From: Campylobacterota bacterium
Lineage (GTDB): Bacteria; Campylobacterota_A; Desulfurellia; JAADFJ01
Length of the DNA stretch: 49,046 bases
Direction of reading: 5' to 3'
Assembly: GCA_013152955.1 (NCBI GenBank)
Contig: JAADFJ010000102.1
Coordinates: forward strand, 40,729 to 89,774
Shown here: in pieces, positions 23,434 to 33,715 of the stretch
Position numbering within the stretch: the first letter of the stretch is position 1
Layout of the letters: each line of letters starts with the position of its first letter
Program-made: the position numbers and the translations under genes
The notes under the pieces: generated by a model
Seen by the model: only the letters and a program-made list of their open reading frames with translations
Databases searched by the model: none
Told to the model about the DNA's origin: nothing

Positions 23434-24136
23434 CTATCAGCTGTTTCATCTGTCTGACAGCATTTTCCATGCCGACGAAAACAGCCCTTGAGATTATACT
23501 GTGGCCGATGTTGAGTTCCGATATCTTTTTTATCTTAACAACATCTCCTGTATTGAAATAGTTCAATCCATGACCTGCGTGAATTTCTATCCCCATATCG
23601 CAGGCAAGCTCTGCCATATCGGATAATTTTTTTAATTCGTAGTATCGCTCGGAGTCGTTTGCATTACTGTATGCTCCCGTATGAAGTTCTATTGCATCAG
23701 CGGACACCTCTTTAGCTGCTCTAACTTGAGCGGATTCGGGATCAATAAACAGTGCCACTTCTATTCCTTTCTGTCTAAATCGCTTTACTACCTTTTCAAG
23801 CTTTTCTTTATTGGCGCAAACATTCAGGCCTCCCTCGGTTGTAAGCTCCTGTCTTTTTTCCGGCACGATTGTTACCTGGTCGGGACAAAGCTTCTCCGCT
23901 ATATCAACAATTTCATCATTTAGAGCCATTTCAAGATTTAATCTGGTTGATACAACACTTTTCAGTATTACAAGATCGCGTTCTTTAATATGGCGTCTAT
24001 CCTCTCTGAGATGTACAGTTATTCCGTCTGCACCGGCAATTTCGCAATAAGGCACAGCCCAGGCCGGGTCAGGCTCACCGCATCCCCTTGCCTCTCTAAT
24101 TGTTGCAATATGATCAATATTTATGCCTAAACGCAT
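23417..24136 (-). CDS. pdxJ: Pyridoxine 5'-phosphate synthase
   Basis: Last step of DXP-dependent vitamin B6 synthesis, joining 3-amino-2-oxopropyl phosphate and deoxyxylulose phosphate. The 239-aa TIM barrel begins LGINIDHIATIREARGCGEP, followed by DGITVHLREDRRHI, IVPEKRQELTTEGGL, LFIDPESAQ, IELHTGAYSNA and EIHAGHGLNYFN. Length and motifs are standard. It overlaps glmM by 10 nt and acpS by 17 nt. Confidence 0.96.
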   Translation of the reverse strand: MRLGINIDHIATIREARGCGEPDPAWAVPYCEIAGADGITVHLREDRRHIKERDLVILKSVVSTRLNLEMALNDEIVDIAEKLCPDQVTIVPEKRQELTTEGGLNVCANKEKLEKVVKRFRQKGIEVALFIDPESAQVRAAKEVSADAIELHTGAYSNANDSERYYELKKLSDMAELACDMGIEIHAGHGLNYFNTGDVVKIKKISELNIGHSIISRAVFVGMENAVRQMKQLIDDHDR

Positions 24137-25488
24137 ATCTCCTCCCGCTTAATTGCCGATATAAGATTTTTGCAGATCTCATCAATAAGTTGTCTTGAAT
24201 CTCCCTCAATCATAATTCTTGCCTTATTCTCCGTGCCTGAATAACGAAAAACTATTCTGCCGGTTTTGAGTATTCTTCTGGCATCGGCAATTGCGGTTCC
24301 AAACTGCTTCATTTCTTTAATCGGCTTTTTTTCTTTAACATCTATAGAGACAATCTTTTGAGGAAATTTATGAAAATTTGATGTCAATTCTGACAATTTT
24401 TTGCCGGTTTTCAGCATTGTTGAAAAGAGGGCAAGCGCGGTAATTATGCCGTCTCCGGTTGGTAACAACTCAGACAGTATTATATGTCCGGACTGTTCGC
24501 CTCCGAGATATGATCCCACCTGACACATTTTAATTGCTACATTACGATCTCCGACATCGGTTCGTATCAATTCTATCCCAATTTCACGCAGACCTGCTTC
24601 AAGTCCGAGATTGCTCATTATTGTTGCCACTACAGTATTATTTTTTAATGCCCCATCCTTCTGCATCTGTTTTGCAAGAATCAGCATTACCATATCCCCA
24701 TCAACAATATTCCCCTCTTCATCCGAAAAAATTGCTCTGTCTCCATCTCCGTCAAAGGCAATTCCTATATCTGCATTTTTCTCTATCGTTTTTCCGGCAA
24801 TATTTTCAGGATACAAAGCTCCGCAATCTTTGTTGATATTTGTTCCATCTGGAGAAATGCCGTATGCGCTTACTTCAGCTCCCAATTCGCCAAATATTGT
24901 TGGAGCTATCTGATATGATGCACCGTTTGCGCAATCAATTGCTATTTTTAATCCGCTCAAAGAGAGTGCTTGCGGAAATGTTGACTTGGCAAATACTATA
25001 TATCTTCCATTAGCGTCTTTTATGCGGTATGCCTTTCCGATATTAGCTCCATAAGCCCTTATATTGTCTATCTTTTCCTGAAGTATCAGTTCTTCAAGTT
25101 TTTCCTCAACCTCATAGGGAAATTTGGTTCCATGCGAAGAGAACAGCTTCAATCCGTTGTCCTCATAGGGGTTATGCGACGCAGAAATCACTATTGCGGC
25201 ATCCGCTCTCATAGATTGAACAAGAAACGCCATAGCAGGGGTCGGCATAGGTCCTACAAGTAAAGCTTTGGCTCCTATAGAAGTTATACCGCCCACCAAT
25301 GAATGCTCCAGCATATAACCGGAAAGTCTGGTATCTTTTCCAATAATTATCCGACATCCGCCGGTAACGCCTTTTTTGCGATTACAGTAGTAAGCCAGCG
25401 CCCTTCCGAGTCTGAAAGCTATCTCCGGGGTCATAGGATAACTGTTTGCTTTTCCTCTTATTCCGTCTGTTCCGAACAGTCCTTTCAT
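24127..25488 (-). CDS. glmM: Phosphoglucosamine mutase
   Basis: Converts glucosamine 6-phosphate to glucosamine 1-phosphate for UDP-GlcNAc, the precursor used by murA and the lipid A pathway. The 453-aa protein begins KGLFGTDGIRGKANSYPMTP. It has the phosphoserine S104 in VISASHNPYEDNGLK, the metal loop D246-D248-D250 in AFDGDGDRAIF, and the C-terminal phosphate site VFRYSGTENKARIMIEG. FGTDGIRG and the ISASHNP spacing distinguish GlmM from phosphomannomutases. It lies 9 nt downstream of era. Confidence 0.95.
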   Translation of the reverse strand: MKGLFGTDGIRGKANSYPMTPEIAFRLGRALAYYCNRKKGVTGGCRIIIGKDTRLSGYMLEHSLVGGITSIGAKALLVGPMPTPAMAFLVQSMRADAAIVISASHNPYEDNGLKLFSSHGTKFPYEVEEKLEELILQEKIDNIRAYGANIGKAYRIKDANGRYIVFAKSTFPQALSLSGLKIAIDCANGASYQIAPTIFGELGAEVSAYGISPDGTNINKDCGALYPENIAGKTIEKNADIGIAFDGDGDRAIFSDEEGNIVDGDMVMLILAKQMQKDGALKNNTVVATIMSNLGLEAGLREIGIELIRTDVGDRNVAIKMCQVGSYLGGEQSGHIILSELLPTGDGIITALALFSTMLKTGKKLSELTSNFHKFPQKIVSIDVKEKKPIKEMKQFGTAIADARRILKTGRIVFRYSGTENKARIMIEGDSRQLIDEICKNLISAIKREEICV

Positions 25489-25497
25489 CTCTACCTC

Positions 25498-26352
25498 TCA
25501 GCTCGATTTTAAAGCCGATTTTATCAAGCTAACCTTTTTTATCCAGCCTTTTTTTATTTTTACATACAGCTCAAGAAATACTTTCGCCCCAACAATAGGT
25601 TCAATTGCACTTCTCGCGCTGATTCCGATCTTTTTTATAAGTTTTCCGCCTTTGCCGATTATTATAGGTTTCTGCGATTCCCTTAATACCCATATTGTCG
25701 CTCTTATATAATATATCCCGTTTTCTCTGATTTTTATTTCGTCGATAATCACAGCTATCTGGTGAGGAAGCTCTTCTGAAACCAGCTCCATTATCTTTGC
25801 CCTTATGATATTGGCTATCAATTCTCTCTCTGTTTCAAGGCTAAGCTGGTCGGGATCAAAAGTCGCTTCCGAATATGGAAGAAAATCAATTATGCTTTCT
25901 ATAAGGTGATTTGTATCGCCATCTAAAAACGACATTTTAATAATCGGCACACCATACTGTTCAAAGTGATCATCAATATCCTGATCGTTGCTGTTCACCA
26001 ATATGATAATCGGTTTATGCTTGGATTTTGCATAACTTATCAAACTGTCGGTATTGGAGTAATCTATGCGAGGACTTGCAGTCATCAAAATAACATCTGC
26101 GCGCCTTATCTCAGATTTTATTGAATCGGCAAGAAATTCTGAAAGTTTATTAGTCTTGCTTGGTATTCCGGCAGTATCTGAAATTACCATTTGATAATTT
26201 TTGCCGGTTACTATTCCTCTTATAGGCATCCATGTCGTTTCAGGTTTCGAAGTAACAGGTGAAAGCTCAACACCCACCAGCCTGTTAAATAGCGTTGACT
26301 TTCCTACATTTGTAGCTCCAACCAATGCTATGTAACCGGCTTTATATTTCAT
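25498..26352 (-). CDS. era: GTPase Era with altered G motifs
   Basis: Era binds the 16S rRNA 3' end during 30S assembly. The 284-aa protein has G1 GATNVGKS (12-19) and a good C-terminal KH domain, IIGKGGKLIKKIGISARSAI, then VFLELYVKIKKGWIKK. However, G3 is DTAG (59-62) instead of DTPG, G4 is NSND (120-123) instead of NKxD, and G5 is SFL (141-143) instead of SAL. Lys of NKxD normally packs on the guanine and the loop, so nucleotide affinity or specificity may be changed. It directly follows rnc (11-nt overlap), the classic rnc-era pairing, which supports the Era identity. Confidence 0.88.
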   Translation of the reverse strand: MKYKAGYIALVGATNVGKSTLFNRLVGVELSPVTSKPETTWMPIRGIVTGKNYQMVISDTAGIPSKTNKLSEFLADSIKSEIRRADVILMTASPRIDYSNTDSLISYAKSKHKPIIILVNSNDQDIDDHFEQYGVPIIKMSFLDGDTNHLIESIIDFLPYSEATFDPDQLSLETERELIANIIRAKIMELVSEELPHQIAVIIDEIKIRENGIYYIRATIWVLRESQKPIIIGKGGKLIKKIGISARSAIEPIVGAKVFLELYVKIKKGWIKKVSLIKSALKSS

Positions 26353-27022
26353 TTTTTATGAGATCAAGCAGCAGACCGGCTGCATTTTCCTCGGCTGTTT
26401 TAATATTTTCTCCCGATGCCTCACTTGACATATCGCTAATTTTTACTCTGGCAGTATAAACCGGCTTATGTTCAGGTCCTTTCACACCGATAATTTTATA
26501 CTCCGGAACCGTCTTCCACAATTTTTGCGACAACTCCTGAAGTCTTGTTTTCGGATCCTTTAACGAAGCTATTGTAACTGCCAGCGGATCAAAAATATTG
26601 TGTAATATCTTCTCCGTTTTGTCAAAACCTGCTGCAAGATAGATTGCTCCCACTACCGCCTCAAAACAGTCCGCAATGATCGATTTTTTCTGCCTGCCGC
26701 CTGTTTTTATTTCAGATTTGCCAAGCTTTATAAGATCAGGTAATCCTATTCTGCCTGCCGCCCTATACAAACCGTTTTCATCAACCAATTTGGACCTCAT
26801 CATAGACATTCTTCCTTCATCAAAATCTTTAAATTTTTTAAACACGAGATTGCTTATCGCCAGCTCCAAAACGGCATCGCCTAAAAACTCAAGTCTCTGA
26901 TTATTTTTGCATTTATGTTCTTTTGCGTATGATTTGTGGGTCAGCGCCTGATCAAGCATCAAGTCATTCTTTATAATTGAAGAAAGTTTGAAATACAAAT
27001 CTTCACTTCCTTTATTAAACAT
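26342..27022 (-). CDS. rnc: Ribonuclease III
   Basis: Double-strand RNA endonuclease for rRNA and mRNA processing. The 226-aa protein has the signature NQRLEFLGDAVLELAIS with E45 and D49, the second acidic pair D118 and E121 in IIADCFEAVVGAIYLAAG, and a C-terminal dsRNA-binding domain (about 155-225, ending ASGENIKTAEENAAGLLLDL). Length is normal. The following era gene overlaps by 11 nt; secA lies 9 nt upstream. Confidence 0.95.
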   Translation of the reverse strand: MFNKGSEDLYFKLSSIIKNDLMLDQALTHKSYAKEHKCKNNQRLEFLGDAVLELAISNLVFKKFKDFDEGRMSMMRSKLVDENGLYRAAGRIGLPDLIKLGKSEIKTGGRQKKSIIADCFEAVVGAIYLAAGFDKTEKILHNIFDPLAVTIASLKDPKTRLQELSQKLWKTVPEYKIIGVKGPEHKPVYTARVKISDMSSEASGENIKTAEENAAGLLLDLIKNEI

Positions 27023-27031
27023 TATACCAAC

Positions 27032-29509
27032 CTATCTTTTTTGACGCTTTTTTCTCTTTGTCTTTCTTGTTTTTGTCGTCTGTTTCTGTTTTTCCTCAAT
27101 ATCACTGTCAACTACAATTTTCAATCCAAACAAATAGCCCGCCGTATTGCTGTCGATTTTAAAAATAAGATCCTGAAACAGCTCATAAGATTCTTTTTTG
27201 TATTCAACAAGAGGATCTCGCTGGCCATATCCTCTCAAACCTACGGCGTCTCTCAATCCATCCATCTGATACAGATGATCTTTCCATAATGCATCAAGAG
27301 TGTTTATCATAATCGCTCTTTCAAGTTCTCTAGCCTGCTCTTCCCCTATCAGTTCTTCTTTCTGATTATATTGTTCTTTTACAAAATCATAAAGAAGATC
27401 CAATAATAGTTTAGTATCAGGTTGATTTCTCATTTCATCGTCACTCAGCGGTATTTCAAGATGAAACTGTCTTCTGAACTCTCTTCTCAATCCACTGATG
27501 TCTCTGTCGTCAAAGGAACCTTCTTCGGGGAAAAATTGTCCTATTAATCTATTCAAAAGCACTTTTGCAGCCTCAAACAGATGATTTTTCAGATTAGTCC
27601 CCTCAAATATCATTTTTCTTCTGCTATATATGGCTTCACGCTGAATATTCATTACATCATCGTATTCCAAAAGATGTTTACGCTGATTAAAGTGAAAAAG
27701 TTCGACCTTTTTCTGAGCATTTTCAACCGCTTTCGTAACCATCTTGCTCTCTATCGGTTCGCCATATTTGGTTCCGAGTTTGTTCATTATAAGTTTTATG
27801 CGATCCGATCCGAAAATTCTCAAAAGGTTATCATCTAAAGAGAGAAAAAATCGGCTCTTGCCCGGATCGCCCTGTCTTCCTGAACGTCCTCTCAGCTGAT
27901 TGTCAACTCTGCGTGATTCCTGGCGTTCTGTGCCAATAATATAGAGTCCGCCCGCCTTTTTTGCATCTTCGTCAAGTTTTATATCAACTCCGCGTCCCGC
28001 CATACTTGTTGCAATGGTGATCGCTCCTTTTTTGCCTGCATTTTCTATAATTTTAGCTTCCTGTTCATGATGTTTTGCATTAAGAACTACATGCGGCAGT
28101 CTTCTGCTCTTAAGCATCCTGTGAAAAATCTCTGAATTTTCTACAGATGTAGTACCAATTAATGTTGGTTGTCCCGCTTTATGGGCAGCGGCAATCTCAT
28201 TTACAACCGCTTCATTTCGCTCCTTTCCCGTTTTGAAAATTAGATCGTTCTTGTCATCTCTTATGAGTTTTTTGTTGGTAGGAATTACTACAACATCAAG
28301 ATCATAGATCTCTTTAAATTCACCGGCTTCAGTGTCCGCGGTTCCGGTCATACCTGAAAGTTTTTTATACATTCTGAAATAATTCTGAAGAGTAATCGTA
28401 GCATAAGTTTGAGACTCTTTTTGAATTTTTACGTGTTCTTTCGCTTCAAGAGCCTGATGCAATCCATCGGAATACCTTCTTCCCTGCAGCGCTCTTCCGG
28501 TAAATTCGTCAACAATAAGAATTTGTCCGTCTTTAACAAGATAATCGACCTCATTTTTGAAAAGCGTGTTTGCCCTTAAGGCATTATCAACAGCATGCAC
28601 CCATTTAATATTTTTAGAATCATAAAGATTAGACAGCTTAAGAAACCGCTCTATCTTTTCCACACCGCTTTCTTTAAGGGTAGATTGCTTATTTTTTTCA
28701 TCTATTTCATAATCATCTTTAGACAGTTTTTTTATTGCCGCATCGGATTGATAGTAAATTTCCGTAGAATCTTCAGTAGGTCCGGAAATGATCAAAGGAG
28801 TTCTGGCCTCATCAATAAGTACGGAATCCACTTCATCTACAACTGCAAAATAGAATCCCCTCTGAACGTAATCATCAATATCAAAAGACATATTATCCCG
28901 CAGATAATCAAATCCGAATTCATTGTTTGTACCGTAGGTTATATCCGCACTGTAGGCATCTTTCCTTGACGATCTGACAAGCTCGAGTTCATTAACATTA
29001 TCCGATTTCGGTTTAATCAGATAGCTTGCGGTATCAGACTGTATGATTCCCACAGAAAAACCCAGACTAAGATAAACCGGAGCCATCCATAACGCATCTC
29101 TTTTGGCAAGATAATCATTTACCGTTACAAGATGGGCTCCCTTGCCTGCCATAGCATTAAGAACCAGCGGAAGTGCTGCAGCCAGGGTTTTTCCCTCTCC
29201 AGTCTTCATCTCTGCAATTTTACCATTAGCCAATACTACAGCACCCACGATCTGAACATCAAAAGGTCTCATTCCCAATGTTCTTCCGGCTATCTCTCTG
29301 ACAATGGCAAAAACCTCAGGCATTATCTTGCTGAATTTTTCCTCTTGGGCAAGCGGCTTAAGCTCGCTTATACGCTCTGCAAGCTCAATGTTTGTTTTGC
29401 CTTCTACATTTTTTCCAAAATTGTTAACCAATTCAACGGTTTTGGACAACTCCTTTATTACTCTCTCATTTTTAGTTCCAAAGATCTTTTTCGCAATAGA
29501 GCTTAACAC
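27032..29509 (-). CDS. secA: Protein translocase ATPase SecA, without zinc-binding tail
   Basis: Motor of the Sec export pathway. The 825-aa protein has Walker A GEGKT (104-108) in AEMKTGEGKTLAAALPL, VDEVDSVLIDEARTPLIISG, TGTADTEAGEFKEIY, IATSMAGRGVDIKL and GRSGRQGDPGKSRFFLS. The C-terminus ends with a very basic tail (TKTRKTKRKKRQKR) and lacks the CxCx8CH SecB/zinc-binding segment found in many proteobacterial SecAs. The start is GTG 29509 with AGGTGAG upstream. It sits 71 nt after ruvB and 9 nt before rnc. Confidence 0.96.
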   Translation of the reverse strand: MLSSIAKKIFGTKNERVIKELSKTVELVNNFGKNVEGKTNIELAERISELKPLAQEEKFSKIMPEVFAIVREIAGRTLGMRPFDVQIVGAVVLANGKIAEMKTGEGKTLAAALPLVLNAMAGKGAHLVTVNDYLAKRDALWMAPVYLSLGFSVGIIQSDTASYLIKPKSDNVNELELVRSSRKDAYSADITYGTNNEFGFDYLRDNMSFDIDDYVQRGFYFAVVDEVDSVLIDEARTPLIISGPTEDSTEIYYQSDAAIKKLSKDDYEIDEKNKQSTLKESGVEKIERFLKLSNLYDSKNIKWVHAVDNALRANTLFKNEVDYLVKDGQILIVDEFTGRALQGRRYSDGLHQALEAKEHVKIQKESQTYATITLQNYFRMYKKLSGMTGTADTEAGEFKEIYDLDVVVIPTNKKLIRDDKNDLIFKTGKERNEAVVNEIAAAHKAGQPTLIGTTSVENSEIFHRMLKSRRLPHVVLNAKHHEQEAKIIENAGKKGAITIATSMAGRGVDIKLDEDAKKAGGLYIIGTERQESRRVDNQLRGRSGRQGDPGKSRFFLSLDDNLLRIFGSDRIKLIMNKLGTKYGEPIESKMVTKAVENAQKKVELFHFNQRKHLLEYDDVMNIQREAIYSRRKMIFEGTNLKNHLFEAAKVLLNRLIGQFFPEEGSFDDRDISGLRREFRRQFHLEIPLSDDEMRNQPDTKLLLDLLYDFVKEQYNQKEELIGEEQARELERAIMINTLDALWKDHLYQMDGLRDAVGLRGYGQRDPLVEYKKESYELFQDLIFKIDSNTAGYLFGLKIVVDSDIEEKQKQTTKTRKTKRKKRQKR

Positions 29510-29580
29510 AAACTCACCTCTTAGTTTTAAAATTCATCAACGAATCTAATGATAGGGATAATAGCATGGTTTGCAAAATT

Positions 29581-30588
29581 TTAGAATAATGTTTTACTCT
29601 GAATCTTTTTCCCAAAATGCAGAAGTGCCTTTTGAGTGACCATTCTTCCTTTGGGAGTTCTCACTAAAAAATTGTTCTGCATCAGAAACGGCTCAATCAC
29701 ATCAGCCAATGTATCCTTATCCTCTCCTAAAGTCGCCGCCAATGTTTCAATTCCAACCGGTCCTCCGTTAAAACGATCTATAACAGCCAGAAGCAATCTT
29801 TTATCCATTTCATCAAATCCGGCATCATCAATTCCCTGCATCTTGAGAGACAGATTGGCAATCTCTCTGGTTATGCTTTTTTTGCCTTTGACCTGCGCAA
29901 AATCCCGAACTCGCCTCAAAAGCCTATTTGCTATTCTGGGGGTACCTCTGGAACGCCTTGCAATCTCAATTGCTCCCGTCTCATTGATGGCAACATTGAG
30001 AATTTTTGCGGATCTATTTATTATTTTCCTGAGATCATCTGAAGAGTAAAAATTCAGCATATGAATTAAACCGAAACGATCTCTCAGCGGGGATGTAAGC
30101 AGACCCAGTCTTGTTGTTGCCCCTGCAAGAGTAAAAGGCGCAATACTAAGTTTTATCGTCTTTGCTCCGGCACCTTGACCTATCACAATATCAATATTAA
30201 AATCCTCCATTGCCTGATAAAGAATTTCTTCAACTTGAGGCTTTAGACGATGTATCTCATCAATGAAAAGAATATCCTTACTTTTCAAGTTTGTAAGAAT
30301 TGCCGCTAAATCCGACTGCCTTTCAAGCGCAGGGCCGCTTGTACCTATAATAGTTGTATTCATCTCCTTGCTTAAAAGATAAGCAAGTGTCGTTTTTCCC
30401 AATCCGGGAGGACCATAAAAAAGGCAATGGTCCAGTTGTTCATTCCTTTCCCTGGCAGCTTTTATAAAAAGCGATAGATTTGCTTTAAGTTTTTCCTGTC
30501 CTATAAAATCCGATAAACATTCAGGCCTTAATCTTCCCTCGCCTTTGTCTTCAGCAGCTTTTTTACTTGTTAGCTTCTTCTGCAACAC
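29581..30588 (-). CDS. ruvB: Holliday junction branch migration helicase RuvB
   Basis: Hexameric AAA+ motor that works with RuvA. The 335-aa protein shows [18 protein letters not shown], Walker [17 protein letters not shown] (58-73), Walker [11 protein letters not shown], the sensor region [20 protein letters not shown] and the C-terminal winged helix with GPVGIETLA and [11 protein letters not shown]. ruvA and ruvC are absent from the window. The GTG/TTG start region overlaps nfnB by 26 nt, with no clear ribosome binding site, so expression may be coupled. Confidence 0.96.
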   Translation of the reverse strand: MLQKKLTSKKAAEDKGEGRLRPECLSDFIGQEKLKANLSLFIKAARERNEQLDHCLFYGPPGLGKTTLAYLLSKEMNTTIIGTSGPALERQSDLAAILTNLKSKDILFIDEIHRLKPQVEEILYQAMEDFNIDIVIGQGAGAKTIKLSIAPFTLAGATTRLGLLTSPLRDRFGLIHMLNFYSSDDLRKIINRSAKILNVAINETGAIEIARRSRGTPRIANRLLRRVRDFAQVKGKKSITREIANLSLKMQGIDDAGFDEMDKRLLLAVIDRFNGGPVGIETLAATLGEDKDTLADVIEPFLMQNNFLVRTPKGRMVTQKALLHFGKKIQSKTLF

Positions 30589-32008
30589 TGAGTTTTTTTG
30601 ATCTGATAAATCTGTCTATCGCCTGGGCTGCATTTTTACCTGCTCCGACTGCCTCAATAACCGTAGCGGCTCCCGTAACAATATCGCCTCCGGCAAAAAC
30701 ACCTTCTCTTGTAGTCTGACCCGTCTCAAGACTGGCTACAAAATAACCTCTTTTATCTGTCCTGACACCGGTTGCACTCTTTGCAACAATAGGATTAGCC
30801 TGCTGACCAATCGCCACAATGACAGTATCCACCTCAATTTCCATAGTTTTACCTTCATCGGGAACAGGTCTTGCGCGTCCGGAACTGTCCGGTTCTCCCA
30901 ATTTCATCAATTGACATATGATGGAGGCTACTCTTCCATTTTTACCATTAATTTTAACCGGACTGGCAAGAAAATGGAACTTTACGCCTTCCTCTTCTGC
31001 ATGCATAATCTCTTCGTCTCTTGCAGGAGCCTCATTTTTGGTTCTTCGGTAAACTATAGTTGCTTCATCGGCACCCAGTCTTAACGCAGTCCTTACTGCA
31101 TCCATTGCAACATTACCGGCTCCGAACACAACAACTTTTCTACCGAAATTTACAGGGGTATCAAAATCAGGAAAATTTCTTGCACCCATAAGATTAACTC
31201 TCACAAGAAATTCACTGGCTGAATAAACTCCATTCAGGTTTTCTCCCGGTATACCCAACATCCTTGGCCCTCCGGCACCATTGCCGATAAATACCGCATC
31301 ATACTCCAGTGCCAATTCGTCAACGGTTATGCTGTTGCCTACAACTACATTGGTAACAAATTTAACACCGGTCTCTTTAATAGCATCTATTTCACTGTCT
31401 AAAATATCCTTTGGTAATCTAAAGTCGGGAATTCCGTACCTCAAAACACCGCCAACTTTATGAAGCGCTTCGAAAACCGTGACATCATAGCATGCTTTTG
31501 AAAGATCGGCGGCACAAGCTATGCCTGCAGGTCCGGCTCCCACAATAGCAACTTTTCCCTTAATTTCTCCTTCGGGTGCGCAAACCGGAAGTTTATGCCC
31601 GACATTATTTCTGTTCCAGTCTGCAACAAACCTTTCCAATCTGCCTATCGCAACCGGTCTTTTCTGCTTTTCCAGAACACATGTGTTCTCGCACTGGGTT
31701 TCCTGAGGGCAAACTCTTCCGCACACCGCAGGAAGCGCATTGGTTACTTTCAGTTCTTCCAATGCCTTTTCAAAATCCTCAGCCACAATAGCTTCTATAA
31801 AATGAGGAATACGAACCTGAGCAGGGCATCCGTCCATACAGGTAGCCACTTTACACTGAAGACATCTCTGCGCTTCGCTGATTGCGTCTTCTACGGTATA
31901 TCCGGTTGGAACTTCTTCGAAAATTTTTCCTCTTTTTTCCGGATCCAGAGTAGGCATCTCATGGCGTTTTATTTTCAAACGTTCTTTGATCGGCAGCATA
32001 TCAGCCAT
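30563..32008 (-). CDS. nfnB: NfnB/SudA-type NADPH-binding large subunit (bifurcating transhydrogenase)
   Basis: A 481-aa flavoprotein with two N-terminal [4Fe-4S] clusters (C49, C52, C57, C61 and C96, C100, C106, C110), a FAD-binding VGAGPAG (156-162) and an NADPH-binding GAGNVAMD (296-303). By sequence it belongs to the homotetrameric glutamate synthase small-chain group. The gene beside it encodes the SudB/NfnA partner and no glutamate synthase large chain is present, which favours NfnB, the large subunit of the NADH-dependent reduced ferredoxin:NADP+ oxidoreductase. The complex couples ferredoxin and NADH to NADP+ reduction by electron bifurcation. The spacer from nfnA is 1 nt. Confidence 0.87.
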   Translation of the reverse strand: MADMLPIKERLKIKRHEMPTLDPEKRGKIFEEVPTGYTVEDAISEAQRCLQCKVATCMDGCPAQVRIPHFIEAIVAEDFEKALEELKVTNALPAVCGRVCPQETQCENTCVLEKQKRPVAIGRLERFVADWNRNNVGHKLPVCAPEGEIKGKVAIVGAGPAGIACAADLSKACYDVTVFEALHKVGGVLRYGIPDFRLPKDILDSEIDAIKETGVKFVTNVVVGNSITVDELALEYDAVFIGNGAGGPRMLGIPGENLNGVYSASEFLVRVNLMGARNFPDFDTPVNFGRKVVVFGAGNVAMDAVRTALRLGADEATIVYRRTKNEAPARDEEIMHAEEEGVKFHFLASPVKINGKNGRVASIICQLMKLGEPDSSGRARPVPDEGKTMEIEVDTVIVAIGQQANPIVAKSATGVRTDKRGYFVASLETGQTTREGVFAGGDIVTGAATVIEAVGAGKNAAQAIDRFIRSKKLSVAEEANK

Positions 32009-32009
32009 C

Positions 32010-32837
32010 TTATCCCTCCAATTCCATATAATGTTTTAAGGCAACAGCTTCCTTTTCTTGATATTGAGTCAATCTGCCCATAAAACCGTCATAATCAACC
32101 GCATAACCGTCAAATTCCGGACCATCCACACACGCCAGCTTGTTCTCTCCATTTACATATACTCTGCAGACCCCGCACATTCCTGTGGCATCAACCATAA
32201 TAGGATTAAGACTGACTGTCAAAGGCACATTGAACGGTTTAGCCGTCAAGGCTACAAATTTCATCATAATTGCGGGACCTATTGCCCAAATATGAGATGG
32301 TTTCTCGTCTCTTTCAAGAACCTCCCTGAGCAGATCTGTTACAAATCCCTTCCTGCCGCAGCTTCCATCATCTGTCGAGATCAGAAGTTCGTCAGAAATT
32401 TCCCTCATCTGATCAGTCATAACAAGAAGCGTTTCCGAGCGTGAGCCCATTATAGAAATTACCTTATTACCCATCTCTTTTGCTTTCTTTGCAATGGGAT
32501 ATATTGGGCCAACACCGATTCCTCCTGCAACAAAAACTGCCGGTCCATCAAATTTTTGCAGCACTGACGGATTACCAAGAGGGCCGACAACCGCATACAG
32601 GCTGTCACCTTCATTCATTCTCGACAACTCAAGCGTACTTTTGCCAACAACCTGAAACAACAATTCTATGCTATCTCCGTCAACATCAACAATAGTCATT
32701 GGAATTCTTTCTCCCTTGCAGCTGTTTATCGTTACAAGAAATTGTCCCGGGCTGGCAGATCTTGCCACCCATGGGGCGTCAATCCAACATGTGAAAACCT
32801 TTTCAGACCACTGTTTTTTCTTCTTTATAACATACAT
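32010..32837 (-). CDS. nfnA: NfnA/SudB-type FAD/[2Fe-2S] small subunit (bifurcating transhydrogenase)
   Basis: A 275-aa protein of the dihydroorotate dehydrogenase electron-transfer (PyrK) family, binding FAD, NAD(H) (AGGIGVGPIYPIAKKA, 104-119) and a [2Fe-2S] cluster. The cluster site is MVDATGMCGVCRVYVNG plus LACVDGPEFDG: D216, C221, C224 and C236. In the structurally known NfnA the cluster has three Cys and one Asp ligand, and the DATGMCG pattern fits. With NfnB next door this gives the whole NfnAB enzyme, which can take electrons from the ferredoxin reduced by PorABDG. GAGGTGGG precedes the ATG. Confidence 0.87.
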   Translation of the reverse strand: MYVIKKKKQWSEKVFTCWIDAPWVARSASPGQFLVTINSCKGERIPMTIVDVDGDSIELLFQVVGKSTLELSRMNEGDSLYAVVGPLGNPSVLQKFDGPAVFVAGGIGVGPIYPIAKKAKEMGNKVISIMGSRSETLLVMTDQMREISDELLISTDDGSCGRKGFVTDLLREVLERDEKPSHIWAIGPAIMMKFVALTAKPFNVPLTVSLNPIMVDATGMCGVCRVYVNGENKLACVDGPEFDGYAVDYDGFMGRLTQYQEKEAVALKHYMELEG

Positions 32838-32965
32838 AAACCCACCTCTTACTATTTTAGTAATCTTTTTAATATAACCGGTTCCAACACAGCAGATGAT
32901 GCTTTATTTTTTCGCTGAAATTGTGTTTAGTGCGCAACATCAGTTAATAAAAATTATGCAAAATC

Positions 32966-33541
32966 CTATTTTTTAGAATTATCTCTAAAATTAAATTTCA
33001 GTTTTCCAAGAATCGATGAAATTGTAATAATTCCATTCGATTCTTTTGTATCAAACTTTACAATATATCTTTTATTCCAATCATTTATACCGAAAAGATA
33101 GCTCCAATCCAACGGCCCCGTTTCCTTTATTTTTGAAGCATATAATTTTCCGTTTTTCAAGCTAAAGCTGATCTGCCATTTTGATCCTTTACCCAAGCTT
33201 TTAAAGGCATCTTCCGGACTATAAAATTTTATTAAAAAGGTTGTTTCGTTGAGATACGCATAAAGCTCATTTTTCTTTTTCTGAAACATTTCATAAGAAG
33301 GCTGCTTTTCCTGCTTGTAGAATTTAAGATATTCATCGATAAATTTTCTATCCAGCAGTATTGCCGAACCTATTGCAGTTGTTTTAAAATCATTATAAAG
33401 CTTTGCAGTTTTTGTCTTTTGTTCAATCTGCTTTTTGAAGACTGCGCTATTTCCCATATATTTCTTTACCGTCGAACATCCGGACAACAAAAGCGGCACT
33501 ATAAATAATAGTGCAAAAAAAACTTTTCTTCTGCTTCTCAT
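32966..33541 (-). CDS. Putative lipoprotein of unknown function
   Basis: A 191-aa protein with a lipoprotein signal (MRSRRKVFFALLFIVPLLL then SGC; lipidated Cys22). The mature part is Lys-rich and of mixed helix and strand, with the segment SPEDAFKSLGKGSKWQISFS; I recognise no family. It has AAGGAGC upstream of ATG 33541. It stands alone between aroB and nfnA with about 200 nt on its 5' side, and a promoter is predicted at 33716-33744. Anchoring in the inner or outer membrane is likely, but the role is unknown. Confidence 0.75.
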   Translation of the reverse strand: MRSRRKVFFALLFIVPLLLSGCSTVKKYMGNSAVFKKQIEQKTKTAKLYNDFKTTAIGSAILLDRKFIDEYLKFYKQEKQPSYEMFQKKKNELYAYLNETTFLIKFYSPEDAFKSLGKGSKWQISFSLKNGKLYASKIKETGPLDWSYLFGINDWNKRYIVKFDTKESNGIITISSILGKLKFNFRDNSKK

Positions 33542-33715
33542 TTCACCGAAAGCTCCTTGGTTTTGTCATTTCGTAATTTATCCTATACATTAGTGCAGCA
33601 TCTTCAGAAAAATTTAGCTGTTTATAAAACTTTCCTAATTACCTTACATAACCGAAACAGACGAGAACTCTCACCTGTTCATACTACAAGTATATTTTCC
33701 TTTCTATTTAGAGTA

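Noticed and set aside
24534-24913. Two overlapping plus-strand frames of about 100 codons inside glmM
   Set aside because: They are antisense shadows of glmM, which has all its catalytic motifs; neither shows a protein-like motif or start signal.
30563-32008. Glutamate synthase small chain (gltD) as the name for the nfnB gene
   Set aside because: No glutamate synthase large chain is nearby, and the SudB/NfnA partner with its Asp/Cys [2Fe-2S] site is directly adjacent.
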